Notes under the pieces: generated by a model
What the model was told of the DNA's origin: nothing
Database searches by the model: none
The model's input: only the letters and a program-made list of their open reading frames with translations
Translations under genes and position numbers: made by a program
Part shown: positions 53,501 to 61,695 of the stretch, piece after piece
Layout: each line of letters begins with the position of its first letter
How positions within the stretch are numbered: position 1 is the first letter of the stretch
Origin: Fasciolopsis buskii
Taxonomy: Eukaryota; Platyhelminthes; Trematoda; Plagiorchiida; Fasciolidae
Direction: 5' to 3'
NCBI GenBank assembly: GCA_008360955.1
Contig: LUCM01004286.1
Span: forward strand, 1-64,000
Length of the DNA: 64,000 bases

Positions 53501-56500
53501 TAAATATACCTGTTTCACCTAGTCTTTCCCCGCCAAACAGCAAAGTTCGGCTTCGAGCCAATCCAGTCGTCTAACGGCATTTTACAATTCTAAGATATGA
53601 AATGCATTCCGAACATACCTACACTATTGTTCTGATGATTGAGGAAAATCTGCGACTCACCCAGCAGCACAACATCGTCCATATTGAAAATCATATAGGC
53701 TCATGTATGAACAGATATCAAGGCCGCCACTCTCACATCAGGATAGGACTATCTCCATTATCTCTAGCGGTAGAGTTAAAAAGAAATGGTGAAAAGGGGT
53801 AATCCGGACGAACACCACTTCGCGTCGTGAACTCGGCTGAAAGATCGTTGTCAGCACGTACTCGGCTTCGGCTGTTCGTATACAAAGGTTGGATAGGTGA
53901 AATGAATTTCTCTGGAACACCCTTCATTAAGAGGCGGCACCACAGAATTGCACGATCGACTGAATCAAACAAAGCTTTCAAGTCACGAAAGACAGATAAG
54001 AAGCATATGGAAAGTCTGCCTATGTTGTAGGATTCGCTGGAAGTAAATACTTGGTCGGTACATAAGCGGTTGGTCGAAAATCGGCTTGATTATCTCGTGA
54101 ACACCTTCCGAGGGACTATATAATCTGCAGAGTATAATGCCCGCGAGCAATTTCGGTGCGATAGTCACCAAACTAACTCCACTGATTTTCACATGAGCAC
54201 CTATCACCTTTTCTGTAAATCGATACAATCAACGATTCACAGCAGTTCTAAAAGATCTTTTCTCCTACCTAGCTTGATCCCAGTTTTGGTAACTTCGATT
54301 TCAACGCTTCGAGTCATGACAACAGTCCATCTGGTCCAACTGTCTTATGCTTTTTCAGAAAACCTACCTCTCTGATTACCTCTAATGGAGGAGTGATATC
54401 TACCGGCATTAGTGCACTTGCAAGTATAAACGGAAGGTCAACTAAACGGCCCCTTAAATTGCTGTTCATTTCGTACTTAAATAGATATAACACCAGTGCT
54501 GGGGAAGAGTGCTAAACCCTTAATAACACTAACGTTATTGATAACATTTGTCTTTGTGGTTATGGCTACGAATGGAAGAAATTGGTTGCGAGATGACCAC
54601 CGTTTGCGGGTATATACGGCAGAAACATCGCCATTTAAACATTCTTCTGTTGTTTTATTCCAATATAAATTTACTTATTAAGATTTATTAAAGATTAGAT
54701 GGTCAACCATTAATAAGAACCAGTCTCGACGGAAAGCAGATCGAAAGTGAATCTCTTCGACTAAGATATTCATTGCCGCTTTGTTTATCACCAACGTACA
54801 TTCAGTCAGCAAATATATCTAACGGATTTATCGTTTTTTTGCGCTCAAGTTCATATGCACGATTGTGATTTTGATAAAACAACCCTCGGGGTTTCCCATC
54901 TAACGCATTTTTTCCAGCCCAGAGGTGACTCTATTTTTAGGCATGATCTTCACCAAAACACATCAATGACTTACCAGTAACCGGAATAAAAAATTATTTA
55001 ACTACGTTGGGGGCATCCATCTTTGCCAAGATTTACATAATTTTTCAGGCAATTTATACTACAATTGCTGATCTTCTGACCAAAGTGAATTAAATAATAC
55101 CATTTCAAATTCTGAGAATAATTATTTAGGCTTCCGGTCTGGCTATTCATTTGTTAAGACATAGGGACTATTCAGAGTAGATCACGTCAGGTGACTGTGA
55201 ATTACTCTCGATACGAATTCGATGTGGGAACCTCAAACCCCTCAAATTGTTTAAAGAAACGTCGACAAAGGCTGTACCAACTCAGAATTAAGAGCACAAT
55301 TCCGCGATTTGTCTACCTGTTTCCCCTCACCCTGTTCTTTACAACTGCATCCCTGATATTTTTGGCCTGCTAACAACGTCGAACTCTTTTGTCGGGGACT
55401 TTCGATCGATAGCCGTGCATCATTGATATACAAGTGAACCAAACAGCCACCGAACTGTGATGGATATTAGACGGCACATGAAACGTCTGCATCCAAAACG
55501 CAATCGGGTCCCTTCTATCGCCACGCGTTGGACTTTGCCGATTTCATGTTTTCATGAGTTTTGTTTTGGTTTCGTACTCCTCGAGTTAAAATTCAAAAAG
55601 AACTCAATTGTTCCCAGTTCGTCCAATTAACCGTAAATCGTGCCTGGGATACAGGTAAGTCCTGTAATAGAATCTTTGGTAACATTTTAGTTTGATAAGA
55701 AAAACTTCCGCTTCTCAAATTTTGCTGCCGAAATGCAGTTGCCTACAAGTGATGTTACAAACACCAATAAAAGTGGTAAGAACAGTACCACTCAAGCACC
55801 CATGCTAAAGTGAAGCAGGCTTGAAAACAAGCATGGTGCCAACGCAACATGCAAATAAAACTTTACAGAAGGTGAGCAAAAAGGGGGGAAATAATAAACC
55901 ACGACAAACCAATTTTTTGTTTCATTTTCGCCGTATGCATTGTGTTCATTTGATTGTTTCCAGATTAGTCTTAAGGGGGATGAGTTCTACAGCCAAGCCA
56001 CACAGCGTTCGCATCACCGATTTTGGCTCTGAGTTACATCTCAGCCTCTCCAACCAACAACAATCCTCACCTCTTGGGCCCCATCCAGGAAGGCGGGAAG
56101 CACCAACCGAGGCCACAACCGAAACTAACTTCTTCATACCTCTACGCCAAGTCATAGGCTGATTGCCACGTGGCTCCTTCCAGCCTTGTCCAGCACGTGC
56201 AAAAAGAGCACGAAAAGAAAGACGATGGGCGGGCACACAAAACGTGTCTAAGCCACCGAAGGCGGTGTAGAGCGACTACCTCAATCAGAGGACGACGGTC
56301 TGCATCCAACACACAATGGCAATGTGTGCTTAGGCAGAGACGAAAATGAGCTACACACTGATGGTTACGATTGCGCAAATAATTATTGACCAAGCAGACA
56401 ACTTACATGGAAGATATTCATACAGTGTCGAGTGTTGTACTTGGCAACTTCTTCCTTCGTAATCCAGTTCGTCACTACGACTTTTAGGTCATCTGAGCCG

Positions 56501-56559
56501 GAAACAATCAGATTGCCCGTAGCATTGAAACTGAGCGCATTAACACAACCTCGATGACA
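33189..56559 (-). CDS. DCAF8: DCAF8-like WD40 protein, CUL4-DDB1 ligase substrate receptor (5' end missing)
   Basis: DCAF8 proteins are WD40 propellers that bind DDB1 and present substrates to the CUL4 ubiquitin ligase; they act in nucleus and cytoplasm. Eight exons with GT/AG borders and matching phases join into 845 codons plus stop. The order follows vertebrate DCAF8: GCVNALSFN and SGSDDLKVVV (first visible repeat), HKLALPQ, LSAGADGQVFSIDLR, RVYDRRK, ILASYNDEDIYLF, FFGPNSEYVVSGSD, LPVLASAGLDFDFKVW. The DxR triplets in FSIDLR and VYDRR fit the DWD box used for DDB1 docking. DCAF6 is the nearest alternative, but the YNDEDIYLF and FFGPNSEYVVSGSD blocks favour DCAF8. Introns run from 1.0 to 5.8 kb. 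Missing: the N-terminal exon or exons, start codon and promoter. Extra relative to vertebrates: an acidic/basic insert of about 130 residues and a long tail. Confidence 0.9.
34880..34934. repeat. (TA)n microsatellite
   Basis: A perfect TA dinucleotide tract of about 54 bases inside the last DCAF8 intron. Confidence 0.95.
35299..35535. repeat. Head-to-head inverted pair of tRNA-derived SINEs, family D
   Basis: The left half is on minus, with A-box-like TAGCTCAGTTGCTAGAGC (complement of 35354-35371) and B-box-like GCTTCGAATCC (complement of 35337-35347). The right half is on plus, with B box GGGTTCGAATCT (35479-35490). Both halves then run outward into similar tails containing GTTGGATCAA. Between them, CATTTCAC (35386-35393) and GTGAAATG (35410-35417) form an inner inverted repeat. 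Neither half folds as a full tRNA because the anticodon arm is missing or short. Confidence 0.65.
37200..37385 (-). repeat. Possible degenerate SINE family B copy
   Basis: Shows the family B order of CACCATGAGG, GACCCTGAAACCTGCAGTGG and a trailing TTGGCCACTGG. The middle is diverged and no clean B box remains. Confidence 0.3.
39384..40091 (-). CDS. DCAF8: DCAF8 exon: end of propeller and basic/Ser-rich tail
   Basis: 236 codons in phase 0 at both ends. It begins with VWTPLHPLAEPDDLSHLKYT, completing the final WD strand (vertebrate VKIWAP context). The rest is unlike vertebrate DCAF8: Ser/Thr-rich with two basic clusters, RKRRRCH and RRPRRRRRF, that could act as nuclear import signals (inference). 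The acceptor is TTAG before 40091. The donor GTAGGT at 39383 was preferred over reading on to the in-frame stop near 39237, because it joins in frame to the next exon, whose first residues fit the family. Confidence 0.8.
40092..41091 (-). other. DCAF8 intron (1.0 kb)
   Basis: The donor is GTTTGT at 41091 and the acceptor TTAG ends at 40092. It holds a (TA)n tract at 40886-40905 and no other recognisable feature. Confidence 0.75.
41092..41291 (-). CDS. DCAF8: DCAF8 exon: WD repeats with FFGPNSEYVVSGSD
   Basis: 200 bp, entering with two bases of a split Ile codon and ending at a codon boundary. It encodes two blades, FFGPNSEYVVSGSDDGFFYV and LPVLASAGLDFDFK, the segment most diagnostic for DCAF8 over DCAF6. 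The acceptor is TTTATTTCTGTCAG with a clear pyrimidine tract. Using it makes the spacing to the previous exon (HRNMQT then IVSATFFGP) equal to vertebrate DCAF8 with no gap. Confidence 0.92.
41855..42085 (-). repeat. tRNA-derived SINE, family B, copy 3
   Basis: On minus, the head has A-box-like TGGTCAAGTGGATTAGGGG (complement of about 42055-42074) and B box AGAGGTTCGAAACG (complement of 42025-42038). The body includes GATCTCATATGGTTC and GTTTCAGGGCC, as in the 26.4 kb copy. Confidence 0.7.
42618..43065. repeat. Head-to-head inverted SINE dimer, family A, copy 3
   Basis: The left half on minus has both boxes: A box near the complement of 42757-42773 and B-like CGGGTTTGCGCC, complement of 42710-42721. 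A spacer of about 80 bp (42772-42848) follows. The right half on plus has A box TAGCGCAATGGTTAAAG near 42858 and B box GGGTTCGCATCC near 42889. Part of the spacer (ACATGTG..TGAAGTTCGATGAAC) is homologous to the leader of the 10.6 kb copy (CCATGTGATGAAGTTCAATAAAC). The pair is therefore more than a chance double insertion. Confidence 0.7.
43865..43884. repeat. (TA)n microsatellite
   Basis: A short perfect TA tract in a DCAF8 intron. Confidence 0.85.
44454..44500. repeat. (TA)n microsatellite
   Basis: A TA dinucleotide tract of about 46 bases in a DCAF8 intron. Confidence 0.95.
45318..45360 (-). ncRNA. Hammerhead-ribozyme-like motif, copy 2
   Basis: On minus: TTGAGGAA, stem GACTACC/GGTAGTC with loop CAC (45330-45346), then GAAACGTTGGCGC. 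This arm preserves the GGA core better than the 16 kb copy but has T where the core C is expected and one extra A before stem II. It is on the same strand as DCAF8, so it would be present in the pre-mRNA. Confidence 0.45.
45376..45420 (+). ncRNA. Hammerhead-ribozyme-like motif, copy 3
   Basis: On plus: TTGAGAAA, shortened stem II GACTA/TAGTC (45389-45401) with loop CCC, then GAAACGTTGGCGC. The core is more degenerate than in copy 2, and the motif is antisense to DCAF8. Confidence 0.35.
45851..45955 (-). CDS. DCAF8: DCAF8 exon: ILASYNDEDIYLF blade
   Basis: 105 bp entering with two bases and leaving with one. The strong acceptor is TTTCTTTTCAG and the donor is GTAAGC. It encodes ILASYNDEDIYLF then SGHRNMQT, the best conserved block of the gene compared with vertebrate DCAF8. 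The split Ala codon at its start uses G from the previous exon and CT here. Confidence 0.93.
45956..47284 (-). other. DCAF8 intron (1.3 kb)
   Basis: The donor is GTAAGT at 47284 and the acceptor is TTTCTTTTCAG. No repeat or RNA is recognised inside. Confidence 0.8.
47285..47769 (-). CDS. DCAF8: DCAF8 exon: VYDRRK blade plus acidic/basic insert
   Basis: 485 bp, phases 1 in and 1 out. It starts by completing the Arg codon of RVYDRRK, part of the DDB1-docking DxR feature. An insert of about 100 residues follows. Its core is an Asp-rich run encoded by GAT/GAC repeats (about 47480-47605 on plus), followed by an Arg-rich helix-like segment (RIGRRVRAVLSRLRGRAR). The exon then returns to the propeller with FSATAAMYSNQGD, matching the vertebrate strand before LLASYND. 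Vertebrate DCAF8 has only about 20 residues here. Confidence 0.9.
47770..49034 (-). other. DCAF8 intron (1.3 kb)
   Basis: The donor is GTGAGT at 49034 and the acceptor ATAG ends at 47770. Nothing else is recognised inside. Confidence 0.8.
49035..49133 (-). CDS. DCAF8: DCAF8 exon: EFAVCGRSEAIIR blade
   Basis: A small exon of 99 bp, too short for most open-frame scans. The acceptor TTTTTCTATCTCAG and donor GTGAGT are both strong. It encodes SISSNPVKPYEFAVCGRSEA, aligning with vertebrate [20 protein letters not shown]. One base in and two bases out fit the neighbouring exons exactly (Asn and Arg codons). Confidence 0.9.
49134..50377 (-). other. DCAF8 intron (1.2 kb) with LINE 3' end
   Basis: The donor is GTAAGA at 50377. 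It contains the non-LTR retrotransposon fragment at 49500-49800. No other feature is recognised. Confidence 0.75.
49500..49800 (-). pseudogene. Non-LTR retrotransposon 3' end, fragment L3
   Basis: On minus the frames read RHRALYADNRPLIGLIALH, then a decayed middle, then CLPGWGLRDGD. This is the same order as the better preserved fragment at 55.9-56.4 kb (VLDADRRPLIEVVALHRLRW, then RLPGWGPRGED). This C-terminal end of ORF2 lies after the reverse transcriptase. A stop codon and frame shifts break it. Confidence 0.65.
50378..50616 (-). CDS. DCAF8: DCAF8 exon: KFVPETND to FSIDLRE blades
   Basis: 239 bp, phase 0 in, two bases out, with acceptor CCTTTTAG and donor GTAAGA. It encodes VKFVPETNDTQIVSCACDSE, then HKLALPQ and LSAGADGQVFSIDLR. 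The last is a WD strand ending in the IDLR triplet that DDB1-binding DCAF proteins use. Confidence 0.93.
51530..51660 (+). repeat. SINE family A, 3' part (copy 4)
   Basis: Starts at the GCGGATATGCACTGATGATG block that follows the tRNA head in complete copies. It continues through a diverged body to CCTCCTAATATTAAC at the tail. The tRNA-like head is absent (5' truncation). Confidence 0.6.
53080..54440 (-). pseudogene. Non-LTR retrotransposon reverse transcriptase, fragment L1
   Basis: On minus the conserved RT blocks follow in order across several frames: KKHKTVGPDGL near 54350, VKISGVSLVTIAPKLLAGII near 54150, KALFDSVDRAILW with KGVPEKF near 53950, SGVRPDYPFSPFLFN near 53770 (family consensus SGVRQGCPLSPFLFN), then SIKGRVCTVTVRSVL and SETWPLR near 53330, and FEHRYLRS. 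This is the RT and C-terminal region of an ORF2 protein of the CR1/Jockey-like type. The YADD box is not found. Stops and frame shifts are frequent, so the copy is dead. Confidence 0.85.
55945..56400 (-). pseudogene. Non-LTR retrotransposon 3' end, fragment L2 (well preserved)
   Basis: On minus, a frame reads VLDADRRPLIEVVALHRLRW. After one frameshift it continues MPAHRLSFRALFARAGQGW, MTWRRGMKKLVSVVASVGAS and RLPGWGPRGEDCCW. This is the C-terminal end of an ORF2 protein of the same general type as L1. About 140 codons are broken only by that shift, so it is younger than L1 and L3. It ends immediately beside the DCAF8 exon donor at 56406. Confidence 0.8.
56407..56559 (-). CDS. DCAF8: DCAF8 first visible exon: GCVNALSFN blade
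   Basis: 51 codons, phase 0 at both ends, with acceptor TTCCTATTTTTAG and donor GTAAGT. It encodes CHRGCVNALSFNATGNLIVS, then GSDDLKVVVTNW and CMNIFH, matching vertebrate HTGCVNTLHFN, SGSDDLKVVVWDW and NVFQ. The Trp-Asp pair of the WD repeat is replaced by Thr-Asn. Upstream coding sequence must exist but was not found. Confidence 0.92.
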
Positions 56560-57299
56560 CTAAAAATAGGAATATGGGCGGCCAATGAGAGCGATGAGTG
56601 ATTAAAGAGGAATAAGGACGGTTATTTTGTTTGTGTTAAATGAGCGAAAACGCGAAGTGTTGAAACTTGGGCATCAATACCTTTGCAATCATATCCGAAG
56701 TTCGGTCATTCAAGAAAACACTAGACATAAGTGGTTTTCTAGTCACATAAAGCTATTGTACTCCTTGGATAAAAAGTATGTATAACCTGCTACGGGCAAC
56801 CACACAAAGCTTCAAAGAACTGCTACTGCCAACGGGATAGAATATATCGAAATCAAAGAGCGATGGATACTGGCAAGTTTACAATCCATTGTGTTAGTTA
56901 CCGATCCATTCCACCAAACTAGCATCCGGCCATAATGTTCAAATGAACCATCACACGTCTGAATCTCAGAAACGCCGAGAACTTTAGTGATTCATAGCAA
57001 TCTCCTCCTAGTCGGCCCATTACGACGTTTGACCGTACTGAGATTCTACGCAGTTCTATACCGTTCTGTTTTTCCCGGTCATGGATACCGGCGATCATCG
57101 ACTGGGCACCACCTAACTAGTTTTGGATTCCAAGTAGAAAACCAGTCTTCTAAGAGTTCATATTTAATCGTCTGAACCAAGAAACCCACGTTGACTTGCT
57201 TTCTTCATCCGTCTTTTTTATTGCATACTATCACACGAATGCAGTTGGCGGACAAGCAGAGTTTGCATCCCTAGAGGCCCATTATAATATGGGGGGAAT

Positions 57300-57485
57300 C
57301 AGCAACCACTGAACCGACACTGAAACTAATCGTTAGCCACATAAGGTCCTACAGAGATCAGTAGGGGTAAACAGCAGGGGTCACCCGATTGCTGTCGACC
57401 ACTGAAGTGAGAGCGATTGACGGGAATCGAACGTCCACAGTTCGAGATGACAAACGCTTAATTTATTTGGGCACTACCGGCTAAT
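57300..57485 (-). repeat. tRNA-derived SINE, family B, copy 4
   Basis: On minus: A-box-like TAGTGCCCAAATAAATTAAG (complement of about 57460-57480) and a near-consensus B box, CGTTCGATTCCCG (complement of 57421-57433). The body ends with AGGACCTTATGTGGC, as in the other family B copies. Confidence 0.6.
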
Positions 57486-58734
57486 GGCATAATGAATGAC
57501 TAGAAAGTTGAGAGTATGTGAATGACCACAGGCGACTCACAAAAAATGAGCCAAAATTAGGATTGGCAAATGAAGTTGCTGCTATTCAGACCCAGTTGTT
57601 GGAAATATTTCGAATCTTTATTCAGCATAAGTGTCATTTGTGCGCGAAGTGCTTAGCTTACAAAATGAATCTTCATCTAACCGAATAAAGGAAAATGAGA
57701 AGTCAAATGACTCATCGAAATTCAAAGGTTTTGGTAGCAATCTAGCATATTTTATCCACTTGTCAAATGGTTTACAGAATTATGACAGTTGTACAGAGAA
57801 CTAGCGATCCGGATTCGACGGTAAAGCTACCATACACTGGACTGGAGGATTGCTCGTCAAACGTAAGGTTCAAACCAACAAGTGAGAATCCCACTTATCC
57901 TTCTGTGCCTGTCGCGTTGAATGGTCATTCTGTTTACGGTGTTGCCAATTCACTCTCCACTTCCCACTGGAAACTGTCTTCCAACACCGAATGGTCCTGT
58001 GCCCACGTCCCCTGCAAAGTCACCGTAACGGATGCCGATTTCCTAGTTAGATCTCCGATGTTCTTGCATAAATCCCGGTGTCACATCTCAATATTGTTCT
58101 TTAAAAAGTACCAAATTATCAGAAGCAACTTATATGCCTCACTCTGCTGAAGCGCAACTTTGAGCGCGAAATCGCTAAAATACCCCTTATGTGAATCTTT
58201 CAAATTATAAATATGGTGAGATAAACTGAAAATAATGTACGTTACGATATCATTAAAAAAACGAGATCGAAAAAAGAGAAAGGAGTACGTAGTGCAAATC
58301 CATCCCGTCTCACGTATAATAATCCATTGAAAAAGACACGAAACTGCTCGAAGTGGGAAGAATCACATCGTTTTGTGATAATGTTCTAAGAAACCTGATT
58401 GGATAAAATTACTTGATGAGTGTATGAGGGTTGACTAACTCATCGTTAGGGAGAGTGAAGCAGAATCGGAGTCAGGGCAACAGGGTATCATACAGCGGAC
58501 CGACAGTATCGACCGATGGTACGACTGACAAAGCCGCGCAATCGCTGATTGGCCAGACTATCAATCACCAAGAGAAGAGCGGATCAATGGACTCTGAGCA
58601 ACAACTGTTGGTAGTTAACCAGCATGCCATGTAAACAGTCAGATTTTAGAGCAGTTGAGTTTTTATGGTTCAAGTTAATACTTTTTTAAATTTCCCACTA
58701 CACAGTTAATGCATGAGTACGATGCAAAACGTCT

Positions 58735-58875
58735 GCCACACAGCTCCTATTGCATACTGCACTGATGGAGGGGGAGTGGCAAGCATCGACAGTGAAATAG
58801 AGCTGCGTAGGATCTCAAAAGGTCAGACGTGATAACCAGCCAGGGGACAGCCGTCTACTGTCTAGACGAATAGAC
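58735..58875 (-). repeat. Possible degenerate SINE family B copy
   Basis: Block order (GGAGTGGCA, AGGATCTCA, GTGATAACCAGCCAGGGGACAG, GTCTACTGTC) follows the body of family B at 26.4 kb, without a readable tRNA-like head. Confidence 0.35.
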
Positions 58876-59819
58876 TTTCAGCTATCTATACCACAAACAT
58901 GAATATAAGACCACAGCATCGAGTAATACGAAAAAAAATCTAAAAAATACTACATACTATCTAACTACGCAAAGAATTCCGTGGTTTTACAGTATTTTTC
59001 AGCAACTCAACAAATATATGGGAAATATGACAAACCAGAGTTAAGGTACCCAGAGGTACGAGTAAATTGAGACATGGAGTTCCAAAGTGTGGAAAACGGG
59101 GATACAACTGTTGGCGGTTCGGAGTGCAAAAGGTGCGAACAACTTGGGAGTGAACATTTTCACATACTACAAAATTTGTCTCGTCATCTTGGGATATGCT
59201 ATTCGGCTTGGAGACGTCAATATAGATCTTATCAAAAAATACAAATTTTCCTTCACCAAGCAAGAGAAAATGAATGGGAAGTGGTGCATTCCGCGTGGAG
59301 ATGGTATGCAATCGTAAATTGAAAAATTGACGCATGGGTTACGGAAAGTCATCTTAATCGAACGGAAAGATGTGTACAAAAAATATTTCTCGAATGTGTC
59401 TGTACCATGACATCGCTCTTGTGTTGATAGTGCATCCAGATATCTGACTGGTATTGACGATGACAGTTTGCTGCAAGCAGACGGGAAAACAAATCTACCG
59501 ATGAAGGCTCTACACCGCCTATTGGCTAATAAACAAAAAACACTGGAATTAATACGCATTTCGGGAAAGGAAGCATGATGAGTACTACGCTTCATTTTTC
59601 AAAAGTGAAGCGTTCGTAAATTAAAGTGAAATGTTCGCATTTTTTTCAACCGAAGCCATTAGTGTTCACACAGTCTAAACAGAAAACACGTTGATAATCT
59701 TTGAGGAATTTTCGTCCGGGGCGTGTCGACGTTGGTAACTACTTAGTTTGGGAATTAGTCCAAAGAACTTGGGAAGATTTCACTTCAACTTACAGCCCCT
59801 TCATTTGAAAATGAAATGG

Positions 59820-60245
59820 CATAGATTACGATGTCCAAAGTCCAGCTCCGGAATTTTTCTCTTCGACTATATCGTCAGCAACTTTGCATTCAGTAAACGT
59901 GCATGTGGAGGATAGGTGTTTACCATACACGGAGAGAAAAAACGGAGGAAATCTTGTGCCTTGTGGAACGCCAAACTTGAAGGAGATGAGATTCTCTGAC
60001 ACGAAAGCACGGGAAGTACTACCAATTTGCAGACTGAGCAATACTCAATGGCCAAGACTTCCAAAGGCGTTGAGATAATCTAAAAGCAATATCCAACAGT
60101 TTCGCATCTTCTTCCCAAAGCCTAATGACTGGACAAGATAGGTCATTGCATCAAGTGTGGAGCGTGAAGAGCGGTAGGCAAACTGATGTAAATCGTTTTC
60201 AGAAGAATCTGTGCCAGACCATGGGCACAACGCAGTTTTCAAACA
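59820..60245 (-). pseudogene. Non-LTR reverse transcriptase fragment L4 (second lineage)
   Basis: On minus: HQFAYRSSRSTLDAMTYLVQ near 60180, LLLDYLNAFGSLGH near 60060, then FGVPQGTRFPPFFLSVYGKH near 59960 and CKVADDIVEE near 59880. These correspond to the QFAYR, LDFSSAFD, GVPQG and YADDI blocks of Jockey/I-like RTs, with the Tyr of YADD changed to Val. The spacing is shortened, so there is an internal deletion. It is a different lineage from L1, which has SGVRQG rather than GVPQG. Confidence 0.75.
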
Positions 60246-61539
60246 GTCTGAGAATTACTGATGTGCAGACAACCAGAGGTCACTTGTGCACTTCCATTTT
60301 AAGAAACGGTCTCCCGTGTCCAGCCTCAACAAACTGGGAATTTTCTCGCTTATTAAGTATTTACTGAAGAAGTAAATTAGTGGAAACTAAAAGGTGATGG
60401 CATATTCACTAAAACTATACGCGATAATTTGGAAGGACCAATTTTAACGATGAGAACTAGGAAATGCTTGAAAATTTCCCACTGAGCGCATTGAGAAAAC
60501 AAGTCAGCGAACAAGCTTGTTCTCAGAGATTTACACTCATGTCACTACAGCACAGTATATCAGGAAGAATTTTTATCTGACGGATCCAATCCCTCCCTCC
60601 TAATATATTGTGATGCACTGGCATGAATATGAATCATTGAAAACGGGCTTGTTCGTCAATTTGTGTTTCTCAAGAGCTAAAAATTATCATGAACGCCGAC
60701 AGTCATCCGGAAATGACCAAAAAAATGACAAGTATTCGCTTAAATCGCCGATAACTTTGTCACTCAACTATGTATTTGTGAAACGGAAGTTAGTGTTTGA
60801 CGGATTCGGGGCTCCCATGACAGTGCTCAAGTAGGAAATCATTGTGTGTCAATGAACCTGTAACTGAACTGTACAGGATTGATTTGTGCGTAGCAGTCTA
60901 CCAGTTTTAGAGTTTAAACACCTAAGCGAAGGAGCTTGTGACCAAAGATCAAGAGCCTTGAGAAACAGCTGCAGTGGTTTATGCTAGTTTAAGAGCCTTA
61001 CATCTCGATTCAGGAGGCAAAACTCACAGTTTGTGAATAGCACAGGACATTGTAGTTGTTGCATGAGACTCAAACTGCCGTTCCTGTCGCTTAAAACTGG
61101 AACAGCGACTTGGTCGGATGATCAGTTTTCAATTTCAAAATTCTGCAACTTTCTCACACTGAGTTAGAGTAACTCCAAATTTATTGACCTTTCTGATTAG
61201 AATGTACTAAAGCACATTTTTCTACGTAGCCTCCAGCCGCCATGACCTGGATTGGAAAAAGCAGACATCTATTCTCTGAAAGTCCAGACCATCAAGTCAC
61301 GTGGTTAGACTTGACAATTCACGTTTGTTGTGCTCGTCTGGGGTATCCGCTGTCCAAAACCATTTGTTTGTAAGGCTTTATGTCGAAAATGCCGAGAACA
61401 ACCCGGGGCTATTCAACTAGAGCCAGAAACAATCAAAGGATGGAAAATGACGCAGAACCAAAATTTTGTCGACATCCATTTTGCGCCTTTGAAACTCTAA
61501 GCGTCTGAACAATGCCATCGCCTTAACCAGTTTTCATGA

Positions 61540-61695
61540 AATGATGATTCCTAACAAGGATGAAACAGCTGTACAGTGCTTCCATGGTTTCTTTATGGTG
61601 AGTTGAGCGATGATATCACATGGTGAATTATTTAATGAAAATATTCAATCTCCTACTGCTAAAATGTACCAAGTAATCAAGCTCTGTAGATCTTA
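61540..61695 (+). repeat. SINE family A, 3' part (copy 5)
   Basis: Begins at ATGATGATTCCTAACAAGG and follows the family A body closely to AATCTCCTACTGCTAA. It then shares the extra 3' block ATGTACCAAGTAATCAAG with the 10.6 kb copy (10924-10942). The element therefore ends later than the CTACTA block. The tRNA head is missing. Confidence 0.7.

Larger units (their letters stand above)
50617..56406 (-). other. DCAF8 intron (5.8 kb) with SINE and LINE fragments
   Basis: The donor is GTAAGT at 56406. Inside are a 3' piece of SINE family A (51530-51660), a long decayed non-LTR element (53080-54440) and the 3' end of another (55945-56400), which runs right up to the donor. Confidence 0.75.

Noticed and set aside
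56680..56760. Possible upstream DCAF8 exon on minus ending AAG before GTATTG, with a frame containing SSVFLNDRTSDMIAK
   Set aside because: The phase fits the next exon, but the open part is only about 25 codons, the acceptor is weak, the intron would be only about 125 bp, and apart from VF it shows no match to the conserved DCAF8 sequence expected here.
57767..58150. 127-codon plus-strand open frame
   Set aside because: It has no domain, no splice support on plus and no similarity to other parts of the window. Length alone is not convincing in 64 kb of DNA.
59167..59595. 142-codon minus-strand frame downstream of the L4 RT fragment, considered as the LINE C-terminus
   Set aside because: No block of known ORF2 C-terminal regions could be matched, and a plus-strand frame of similar quality overlaps it.
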